From the NCBI GenBank assembly GCA_045113275.1, contig JBGUIU010000362.1, positions 1-64,000 of the forward strand: a DNA stretch of 64,000 nucleotides, in the 5' to 3' direction. The position numbers and the translations under genes were made by a program. The stretch is from UBA1181 sp045113275. Lineage in GTDB: Bacteria > Bacteroidota > Bacteroidia > Bacteroidales > Paludibacteraceae. The notes below the pieces were generated by a model. The model worked only from the letters and a program-made list of their open reading frames with translations, was not told the origin of the DNA and made no database searches. The number at the start of each line of letters is the position of its first letter. Position 1 is the stretch's first letter. This document shows positions 15,463 to 22,620 of this stretch, in pieces.

Positions 15463-16872
15463 TTAATCGAAGTAGCTTGAACCGTCGAAGCAGTGTGTGC
15501 AGACTTGTTCCTTTGGTAATCCGATTGCTTCTATTAAATCTTCTATCGTACTGAATTTTAAAGAAGTCAAGTTGAATTGTTGACGAATATCTTCCACCAT
15601 TTGGTTGTATTCTTTCGAACCTGTTGTTTGATATTTGTCTAGCTTTATGTCATGTCTTCCTTCGAATTTTTGGATGATGCGTCGAGTGATCAGATCCAAT
15701 TCGTTATTTTTAGAAGCGAAATTCAAGAATTCGCAAGGATAAATCAGAGGAGGACAAGAGATACGCATATTCACTTCTTTCACTCCATAAGAGTAAAGAG
15801 CGCTTACGTTGTCTGATAACTGAGTTCCACGCACGATTGAATCATCGCAGAAGATCACGCGGCTGCCACTTAGCAACTGTTTGTTAGGAATCAGTTTCAT
15901 TTTAGCCACTAGCTTTCTGATTTCTTGAGTTGCAGGGGTGAAGCTTCTAGGCCATGTAGGAGTATATTTCACGATAGCTCTTTTGTATGGGATACCGCTT
16001 CCATTCGAATATCCGATAGCAAAACCAATTCCAGAATCAGGAACGGCTGCAACGTAATCAGCTTCGCAGTTATCTTTCTTACCCATGAGACAACCTGCGC
16101 AGTGACGAGCGCAATCAACGTTTATGTTCTCGTAGGTGCTGACAGGGTATCCATAATAAACCCACATAAAGGAGCATATTTGCATCTTTTTCCCTGGAGC
16201 ACGTAACTGCTCAAACCCATCGGCAGTAATTCGAACGATTTCACCAGGACCGATGTTGTAGCATGGTTCATAATCCAGATTATGGAACGAACATGACTCA
16301 CAAGAAACAGCATATCCATCTTCGCTCTTGGCAATCACCATAGGAAGACGTCCTAGTTTATCTCTTCCTGCAATGATTTCGTTTTCAGTCAGCAATAGGA
16401 TAGAGCAAGAACCTTTGATCTTATTATAAACATTTTCGATACCTTCTTTAAATGAATCAGCTTCGGAAATTAATAGAGCAACTAACTCTGTTTGGTTGAT
16501 TTTGCCGGAACTCATTTCAGAGAAAGGCATTTTCTTCTCTAGAAGTTCCTTTCCAAGTTGCTCAATATTGTTGATGCAAGCGATGGTAGCTATAGCGAAG
16601 CGACCAAGATGAGAATTGATGACGATTGGTTGAGCATCCGTGTCACTAATTACTCCGATGCCTGCATTTCCTTTGAATTTTGGAAGGTTAGGTTCAAATT
16701 TAGTTCTGAAATACGAACTCTCAAGGTTGTGGATACTGCGAGTGAAGCCTGCCTCTTTGTCATACATGGCCATTCCGCCACGTTTTGTGCCAAGATGTGA
16801 GTTGTAATCGGTTCCATAATATAAATCCCATAAACAACTACATTTTTTAATTGTACCAAAAAAACCTCCCAT
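15463..16872 (-). CDS. Amidophosphoribosyltransferase-like protein lacking the glutaminase cysteine
   Basis: A 469-residue PurF homologue. The C-terminal phosphoribosyltransferase domain has an intact PRPP loop VIFCDDSIVRGTQ (339-351). The N-terminal Ntn-type domain begins MGGFFGTI, so the catalytic Cys normally exposed after Met is Gly. Positions equivalent to the four iron-sulfur ligands of B. subtilis-type PurF look present (Cys233, Cys380, Cys458, Cys461). An additional C-x3-C-x2-C cluster (Cys254, Cys258, Cys261) and Cys269 replace the usual helix before EADYVAAVPDSG. Glutamine-dependent activity is therefore unlikely, and the true reaction is unknown. I recall similar variants in other Bacteroidota, which argues against recent decay. 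Confidence 0.82.
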   Translation of the reverse strand: MGGFFGTIKKCSCLWDLYYGTDYNSHLGTKRGGMAMYDKEAGFTRSIHNLESSYFRTKFEPNLPKFKGNAGIGVISDTDAQPIVINSHLGRFAIATIACINNIEQLGKELLEKKMPFSEMSSGKINQTELVALLISEADSFKEGIENVYNKIKGSCSILLLTENEIIAGRDKLGRLPMVIAKSEDGYAVSCESCSFHNLDYEPCYNIGPGEIVRITADGFEQLRAPGKKMQICSFMWVYYGYPVSTYENINVDCARHCAGCLMGKKDNCEADYVAAVPDSGIGFAIGYSNGSGIPYKRAIVKYTPTWPRSFTPATQEIRKLVAKMKLIPNKQLLSGSRVIFCDDSIVRGTQLSDNVSALYSYGVKEVNMRISCPPLIYPCEFLNFASKNNELDLITRRIIQKFEGRHDIKLDKYQTTGSKEYNQMVEDIRQQFNLTSLKFSTIEDLIEAIGLPKEQVCTHCFDGSSYFD

Positions 16873-16910
16873 AGTGATAAAACTTTATTATGTTTATTAT
16901 GTATATTTTG

Positions 16911-17522
16911 TCAGATTGTATTATTGCTGTTTTTGAAATTTTCTAATTCGATATAGATGCGTCGAGTTGCCCAAGCATCTAAAGCGGCATAATTTTTTTG
17001 TTCATTTGTAAGAAAATCGGCTTCCCAATTACTTAATCTTTGTTTCTTTGAGATCCGTTTGTCAAATAAATTAGCATATATGCGGGAAAGCCCATTGTCT
17101 TTAATGCCGAATTCTTTCACGTAGGACTGAAGTTCGATGAAGTTTTTAGGAGAGAAACTATCATTGATGCTTAATCCACGGAAATCATCTTTAAGAGACA
17201 ATCCGATTTTTAGGATGGATTCATCTTCCAGAATGGATAGAACTAACTTCAGAATCTGAGGTTCGTTTTTTACTCTAAACAAGAAACAGAAGTCGTCAGC
17301 ACAAAGTTGTATTAAACTAATATTGTGTGAATCCCCTTTTTTATGGGATGGCTTTGTTTCTGTATCAAAACCTATAATAGACTGTTTTCTTAATTCAGCT
17401 ACAGCTTTTTCTGCGTCGTTGATTGTGGTGATAACATAGATACGTCCATTAAACGTTTCAGAGGGTAGGTTAGCCAGTTCCTCTTTTGTAATTGTATCTC
17501 TATACCACGTGACGTTATTCAT
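16911..17522 (-). CDS. 3'-5' exonuclease domain protein (RNase D-like, DEDDy)
   Basis: A 203-residue DEDD-superfamily exonuclease. Exo I motif is IGFDTETKPS (Asp and Glu), Exo II lies in ILKIGLSLKDDFRGL, and Exo III is YAALDAWATRRIY with the Tyr-x3-Asp pattern of the DEDDy group. There is no HRDC domain, so it is a stand-alone nuclease core rather than a full RNase D. The first codons overlap the end of the DUF5063 gene by 8 bp, a pairing that I recall in many Bacteroidota. The substrate is probably RNA, by family analogy. Confidence 0.85.
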   Translation of the reverse strand: MNNVTWYRDTITKEELANLPSETFNGRIYVITTINDAEKAVAELRKQSIIGFDTETKPSHKKGDSHNISLIQLCADDFCFLFRVKNEPQILKLVLSILEDESILKIGLSLKDDFRGLSINDSFSPKNFIELQSYVKEFGIKDNGLSRIYANLFDKRISKKQRLSNWEADFLTNEQKNYAALDAWATRRIYIELENFKNSNNTI

Positions 17523-18132
17523 TGAAAAAATCTATTTCTTCTTGATTGTTGAACGTATTTGAATCGTAAGGATTAGAATCCGTTTCGTCTTCGTCGCTGT
17601 CCCATTCAGTGGAGTATAGGACGTTATGCATAGCACGCAGTGCATTGAGAGCTTTTTGTCCCCAATAAGCTTGGAAGTTATCCTTGCATTCACGAAGAGC
17701 ATCGTTCATGATGTCGATTTCCGCTGATTGGAAGTTGGCGATCATGTCTTTAAGATCTTGATAGATGTCGGATAGGTCTTCGGATATATAAGCAACAATA
17801 GGTGTGTCGCTATATTGCATTCCTTCTTGAAAAACTTCCAAGTATTCGTCGAATTGCGCGGTGGAATTAGCGATTTCCTGACGAATTGATTCATATACTG
17901 ACTCTGTGACGTATTGCTGTAGATTAGAAAAGGAAGTATCCTCGAAATCTGGAAGAAGAGAAGCCTTTAGATAAAGGAGAGAAAGCAGTTTGACAGATTT
18001 GTCAAAGAATGCTTTTGATTTGTATTGATTGCAGGTTTCTAGGAACACGCAAAACTCAGCCGCGACAGTGACAAATTCAATGGTGTTTTTGTCATATACG
18101 GGATGTTCTGGATATGCTTCTTTATCAATCAT
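17515..18132 (-). CDS. DUF5063 domain-containing protein
   Basis: A 205-residue acidic cytoplasmic protein (MIDKEAYPEHPVYDK ...) with the DUF5063 pattern NTIEFVTVAAEFCVFLE and a Glu/Asp-rich C-terminal tail. The frame is open to 18222, but the extra N-terminal residues are hydrophobic and unlike the family. A -7 box at 18156-18163 lies just upstream of 18132, so I start there. It is first in the operon and overlaps the exonuclease gene by 8 bp. Molecular function is unknown. Confidence 0.8.
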   Translation of the reverse strand: MIDKEAYPEHPVYDKNTIEFVTVAAEFCVFLETCNQYKSKAFFDKSVKLLSLLYLKASLLPDFEDTSFSNLQQYVTESVYESIRQEIANSTAQFDEYLEVFQEGMQYSDTPIVAYISEDLSDIYQDLKDMIANFQSAEIDIMNDALRECKDNFQAYWGQKALNALRAMHNVLYSTEWDSDEDETDSNPYDSNTFNNQEEIDFFNE

Positions 18133-18155
18133 TTTATCTGGCTTTATTCCGAGTG

Positions 18156-18163
18156 CAAAATTA
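18156..18163 (-). promoter_or_regulatory. Candidate -7 box for the DUF5063 operon
   Basis: TAATTTTG on the minus strand, 24 nt before the ATG at 18132, with no clear TTTG upstream. It helps decide the start of the DUF5063 gene. Confidence 0.4.
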
Positions 18164-18357
18164 AAATATTTTTCTCGTAATAGGTAGAAGGAAGAAAAAA
18201 AAATCAACAAATTTATGAACAATATGGGGGATGAAAAATGAACTGATAGGATAGAAAGAGAGAATAAGATTTCTTATACCTAATTATATATGTCGAAAAT
18301 TATAATGCGTAGGCTACTTTTTTTGAGGGAGTTGTTTTATGTTAACAAAAATAATTG

Positions 18358-18365
18358 TATATTTG
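18358..18365 (+). promoter_or_regulatory. -7 box of the rpsA promoter
   Basis: TATATTTG matches TAnnTTTG. The -33 area holds only TTTT (18335-18338) near GTTG. Predicted leader is about 58 nt and AT-rich, without a Shine-Dalgarno sequence. Confidence 0.5.
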
Positions 18366-18429
18366 CGCCATATTTTATAAAATAATATAATGTCTAACGA
18401 CTAAAGTGATTAATTATTAACAATTTAAA

Positions 18430-20223
18430 ATGAGTGATTTAACTAACAAAGTAAATCCAGTTGAAAATTTTGACTGGGAAGCTTATGAAAACGGTGATGT
18501 GACAACAAACATCAGCCACGAAGAATTGGAAAATAAGTATAGCCAAACATTGAATGTTGTAAAAGACAAAGATGTTGTAATGGGTAAAGTTATTTCCATG
18601 AACAAAAGAGAGGTTGTAGTAAATGTCGGCTACAAGTCAGATGGAATCGTTCCTATGAGTGAGTTCCGCTACAATCCAGACCTTAAAATCGGTGATGAGG
18701 TAGAGGTTTACATTGAAAGTCCAGAGGACAAAAAAGGACAATTGTTATTGTCTCACAAGAAAGCTCGTGCATCTCGTTCTTGGGATTTGGTAAATGAGGC
18801 ATTAGAGCAAGATCAAATTATTAAGGGTTATATCAAGTGTAGAACCAAGGGTGGTATGATTGTTGATGTATTTGGTATTGAAGCATTCTTGCCAGGTTCT
18901 CAGATTGATGTTAAGCCAATTCGCGACTATGATTTGTTCGTTGGTAAGACAATGGAATTCAAAGTCGTTAAGATTAACCATGAATTTAAGAATGTTGTTG
19001 TATCTCACAAGGCTCTTATTGAGGCTGAGTTGGAACAACAAAAGAAAGATATCATTTCAAAACTCGAGAAAGGTCAAGTATTGGAAGGAACTGTCAAGAA
19101 CATCACTTCTTACGGTGTATTCATCGATTTGGGTGGCGTAGATGGTTTGATCCATATCACAGATTTGTCTTGGGGTCGTGTAACACATCCAGAAGAGGTT
19201 GTTTCTTTGGATCAAAAGTTGAATGTTGTTATTCTTGACTTTGATGATGACAAGAAACGTATTGCATTAGGTTTGAAGCAATTAACTCCTCATCCATGGG
19301 ATGCTTTGGATCCTAACTTAGTTGTAGGTGACAAGGTTAAAGGTAAGGTTGTTGTTATGGCTGATTACGGTGCATTCGTTGAGATCGCTCCAGGTGTTGA
19401 AGGTTTGATCCACGTATCTGAAATGTCTTGGTCACAACATTTGCGTAGCGCACAAGACTTCATGAAGGTAGGTGACGAAGTTGAAGCTGTTATCTTGACT
19501 TTGGATCGTGAAGAAAGAAAGATGTCTTTGGGTATCAAACAATTGAAACCAGATCCATGGGATAATATCGATACTGAATATGCAGTAGGTACAAAACATG
19601 TTGCAAAAGTTCGTAATTTCACTAACTTCGGTGTATTTGTAGAGATTACTGAAGGTGTAGATGGTTTGATTCACATCTCAGATTTGTCTTGGACAAAGAA
19701 GATTAAACATCCTTCTGAGTTCACTCAAATCGGTGCAGAGATTGAAGTTCAAGTTCTAGAAATCGACAAAGAAAATCGTCGCTTGAGCTTAGGCCACAAG
19801 CAATTGGAAGAGAATCCATGGGATACTTTCGAGACAATTTTCACTGTAGGATCAGTTCATGAAGGAACAATCATCGAAATGATGGATAAGGGTGCAGTTA
19901 TTGCTCTTCCTTATGGTGTAGAAGGATTTGCTACTCCTAAGCACTTGATCAAAGAGGACAAGACTCAGGCTAAGGTAGATGAGAAATTGCCATTCAAAGT
20001 GATTGAGTTCAACAAGGATGCAAAGAGAATTATTCTTTCTCACAGCCGTATCTTCGAAGATGCAGTTAAGGAAGAGGATGAAACTACTGAAAAGAAAGAG
20101 ACTCGCAAGAAGAAATCAACAAAGAAGGCAGAACCAGCAGTACAAATGGAGAAGACTACTTTGGGTGATATCGAAGGACTTGCAGCTTTGAAAGATCAGT
20201 TAGCTGCTGATGAAAGTAAATAA
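18430..20223 (+). CDS. rpsA: 30S ribosomal protein S1
   Basis: A 597-residue protein with six consecutive S1 RNA-binding repeats spanning about residues 45-540. The last four are the most regular (GxVxxxxxYGxFVxxxxGVxGLIHxSDLSW). The C-terminal tail is charged and Lys/Glu-rich (KKETRKKKSTKK). S1 helps the ribosome bind mRNA, and in Bacteroidota, where Shine-Dalgarno use is weak, this role is expected to be important. Codon choice is strongly biased, as in highly expressed genes. It is monocistronic, with a -7 box upstream and a hairpin after the stop. Confidence 0.96.
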   Translation: MSDLTNKVNPVENFDWEAYENGDVTTNISHEELENKYSQTLNVVKDKDVVMGKVISMNKREVVVNVGYKSDGIVPMSEFRYNPDLKIGDEVEVYIESPEDKKGQLLLSHKKARASRSWDLVNEALEQDQIIKGYIKCRTKGGMIVDVFGIEAFLPGSQIDVKPIRDYDLFVGKTMEFKVVKINHEFKNVVVSHKALIEAELEQQKKDIISKLEKGQVLEGTVKNITSYGVFIDLGGVDGLIHITDLSWGRVTHPEEVVSLDQKLNVVILDFDDDKKRIALGLKQLTPHPWDALDPNLVVGDKVKGKVVVMADYGAFVEIAPGVEGLIHVSEMSWSQHLRSAQDFMKVGDEVEAVILTLDREERKMSLGIKQLKPDPWDNIDTEYAVGTKHVAKVRNFTNFGVFVEITEGVDGLIHISDLSWTKKIKHPSEFTQIGAEIEVQVLEIDKENRRLSLGHKQLEENPWDTFETIFTVGSVHEGTIIEMMDKGAVIALPYGVEGFATPKHLIKEDKTQAKVDEKLPFKVIEFNKDAKRIILSHSRIFEDAVKEEDETTEKKETRKKKSTKKAEPAVQMEKTTLGDIEGLAALKDQLAADESK

Positions 20224-20229
20224 AAAATA

Positions 20230-20259
20230 AATTCTATCTCGTTTCGGCGAGATAGAATT
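20230..20259 (+). terminator. Hairpin after rpsA
   Basis: Perfect 12-bp stem AATTCTATCTCG/CGAGATAGAATT with loop TTTCGG, 7 bp after the rpsA stop codon. There is no U tract after it, so it may act in RNA stability or processing rather than as a classic terminator. Confidence 0.6.
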
Positions 20260-20323
20260 AACAAGAGATTTTAACTGAAATATATTTAAACTAATAGAAT
20301 TTTCAACTTAATAATTTTTTTAT

Positions 20324-21559
20324 ATGAAAAAAAGTTTTTTAGCTTTATTTATGGCTATGGGTCTTGTAGCTGGCGTTAATGCTCAAGACGAAGCCACTTC
20401 AGAAGAAGCAGCAGTTGCTAATGCTTCTGAGTCAATTAACCACTGGTCATTAGCTGTTAAGGGTGGTATTAACTATTTGCGTAATGCTGACCAAAAAGTA
20501 GATTTTGAAATCGGTGGTGTTGTAGAGAGAACATTCAATCCTCGTTGGGGAATGGGTATCGAGTACATGTTCTTAAAGAACAATAACATTGCCATGAAAA
20601 ATCATGGTGAGATGGATGGTGTAAATCATGATATTGATGTATTCGGATCTGTCAATTTGTCAAATATCATCGCTCCTTATCGTTCTGCAGGATGGCAGAA
20701 ATTGAACTGGTATGTAAATGGTGGTCTTGGTGTTACTATTTACAACAATGAGTTCGCTGCTCAACCAGAAGCAAAAACATACGATGGTTGCAAAATGTTA
20801 GGTGTTATTGGTACTGACTTGGAATACAACGTTGCTAAGTACATCGCTTTGTTCTTGGAAGGACAATACAGAACTAACTCAAATCGTATTCAAACTAACT
20901 ACGCTTATGGACGTTCTTTCATCTCTATCAACTTCGGTATCCGCGTGTTGTTCGGTGGCGAAAGCAATATCCGCAACATCGCATGGGCTGATTACATCCC
21001 AGGTGTAGAAGTTCCAGATTTGACTCCAATGTTCGAGGCTCAAAAGAAGGAATTGGATGAGAAGGCTGCTGCTATGCAAAAGGAAATCGACGATCAAAAT
21101 GCTCAAATCAAAGACTTAGAGGCTAAGATCAAGTTCACTCAAGATTCTTTGGATCGTCACATCTATCAAACTAAGCCAAAAGTAGCTTACACTCCAACTG
21201 CAGAGGAAGCTCAAATCATCAAGACTGCTTTGTCTAACTTGGAATTCGAGTCTGCTAAGGCTACTATCAAGTCTACTTCATTCACTTACTTGGATGGTTT
21301 GGCTGAGTTGTTGAAGAAACACCCAGAGTGGTCAGTAAAATTGTCTGGTCACACAGATAACACAGGTAAGGCTGCAAGTAACCTTAAATTATCTAAGGAT
21401 CGTGCTGCTGCTGTTAAGAACTACTTAGTATCTAAGGGTGCTGACGCTGCTAACATTGAATCTGAAGGTTATGGTTCTTCTAAACCTATCGCATCTAACA
21501 ACACAGCTGCTGGTAAGGCTAAGAACCGTCGTGTTGAGGTTGAATTGTTCTCTAAATAA
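20324..21559 (+). CDS. OmpA family outer-membrane protein with peptidoglycan-binding domain
   Basis: A 411-residue protein with a signal peptide cleaved near GVNAQ, then an eight-strand-like beta-barrel domain (about 40-225). A coiled-coil linker (about 237-280, KKELDEKAAAMQKEI) follows. The C-terminal OmpA domain (290-411) has the motif LSGHTDNTGKAASNLKLSKDRA, whose Asp and Arg bind diaminopimelate in peptidoglycan. It tethers the outer membrane to the cell wall. Codon bias equals that of rpsA, so it is probably one of the most abundant envelope proteins. It is followed by a strong terminator, so it is a single-gene unit. Confidence 0.93.
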   Translation: MKKSFLALFMAMGLVAGVNAQDEATSEEAAVANASESINHWSLAVKGGINYLRNADQKVDFEIGGVVERTFNPRWGMGIEYMFLKNNNIAMKNHGEMDGVNHDIDVFGSVNLSNIIAPYRSAGWQKLNWYVNGGLGVTIYNNEFAAQPEAKTYDGCKMLGVIGTDLEYNVAKYIALFLEGQYRTNSNRIQTNYAYGRSFISINFGIRVLFGGESNIRNIAWADYIPGVEVPDLTPMFEAQKKELDEKAAAMQKEIDDQNAQIKDLEAKIKFTQDSLDRHIYQTKPKVAYTPTAEEAQIIKTALSNLEFESAKATIKSTSFTYLDGLAELLKKHPEWSVKLSGHTDNTGKAASNLKLSKDRAAAVKNYLVSKGADAANIESEGYGSSKPIASNNTAAGKAKNRRVEVELFSK

Positions 21560-21582
21560 TAGTTAGAGTCATATAAAATGAG

Positions 21583-21609
21583 AAGGGTGGAGTTTTCTCC
21601 ACCCTTTTT
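21583..21609 (+). terminator. Rho-independent terminator after the OmpA gene
   Basis: Perfect 10-bp stem AAGGGTGGAG/CTCCACCCTT with a TTTT loop and a following T run, 23 bp after the stop codon. Textbook form. Confidence 0.9.
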
Positions 21610-21621
21610 CGTTATATCATT

Positions 21622-21652
21622 TTTGTTACCTTTCTAAAAATCATTAATTTTG
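21622..21652 (+). promoter_or_regulatory. Bacteroides-type promoter of the rnz operon
   Basis: TTTG (21622-21625), 19-bp spacer, TAATTTTG (21645-21652): a full consensus match. The ATG of rnz is at 21685, giving a leader of about 26 nt. Confidence 0.75.
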
Positions 21653-21684
21653 CATATCATTATAGATTTTTTTTATGCGTCGAA

Positions 21685-22599
21685 ATGAATGATTTTTGCT
21701 TGCAAATATTAGGATCAGGTTCTGCTAAGCCTACGAAAAATAGGAATCAAACTGCTCAATACTTGTCATTACATAACAAATCTTTTTTGATTGATTGTGG
21801 AGAAGCTACGCAGGTTCAACTGGTTCGATACTCAATTTCTACATCTCGATTGAATCATATCTTTATCTCTCATTTGCATGGAGATCATTGTTTCGGCCTC
21901 ATTGGCTTAATATCATCTTTGGGTTTGTATGGACGTACAGCGAATCTATATATCCATGCTCATCCGTTATTGGAGGAATTATTACGTCCTGCACTTAATT
22001 ATTTTTGCCGAGATCTATCTTATTCTGTTATCTTTGAACCCTATTCTCATTCTTCTACTGAAGTAATATATGAGGACAGAGGTATAGAGGTTTCTGTTTT
22101 CCCTTTGAAACATTCAATTTCATCGTCAGGTTTTTTGTTCCGTGAAAAAGCAAAGGAAAGACATATTATCTCCGAAAAGGTAAAATTCTTTAATGTTCCG
22201 ATTAAACAAATTCCCCTTATCAAACAAGGTGCTGATTTTGTGACAGATGAGGGCGTCACTATCCCTAATGCTCAATTGACAACAGATCCATCTCCTTCGT
22301 TATCCTATGCATATTGTTCTGATACAATGTATAGCGAAAAGATTCTTCCTTATATTGAAGGGGTGGATTTACTCTTTCATGAGGCAACTTTCCTACATTC
22401 TCAATTGTCAAAGGCGAATGCTACTATGCATACAACAGCTCTTCAAGCTGCTATGATTGCGGAAAAAGCACATGTTAAACAATTGATGATAGGTCATTTC
22501 TCTGCTCGTTATGATGATCTATCTCCTTTGTTACAGGAGGCTCAAACAATTTTCCCCAATACAATCTTGGCAAAAGATGGTCTCATGGTTAAACTCTAA
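21685..22599 (+). CDS. rnz: Ribonuclease Z
   Basis: A 304-residue metallo-beta-lactamase-fold endonuclease that trims the 3' trailer of tRNA precursors. Features are the N-terminal GSGSAKPT with the family's glycine-rich turn, the zinc motif HLHGDH (63-68), the conserved YCSDTMYSE and LLFHEATF segments, and the late GHFSARY histidine. Length fits the short bacterial RNase Z. It begins an operon with the DUF5686 gene (21-bp gap). Confidence 0.93.
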   Translation: MNDFCLQILGSGSAKPTKNRNQTAQYLSLHNKSFLIDCGEATQVQLVRYSISTSRLNHIFISHLHGDHCFGLIGLISSLGLYGRTANLYIHAHPLLEELLRPALNYFCRDLSYSVIFEPYSHSSTEVIYEDRGIEVSVFPLKHSISSSGFLFREKAKERHIISEKVKFFNVPIKQIPLIKQGADFVTDEGVTIPNAQLTTDPSPSLSYAYCSDTMYSEKILPYIEGVDLLFHEATFLHSQLSKANATMHTTALQAAMIAEKAHVKQLMIGHFSARYDDLSPLLQEAQTIFPNTILAKDGLMVKL

Positions 22600-22620
22600 T
22601 GTATCTGAAAAATATATAGA

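Noticed and set aside
18133..18222. N-terminal extension of the DUF5063 protein
   Set aside because: Hydrophobic residues unlike the acidic family; a -7 box lies inside this stretch.
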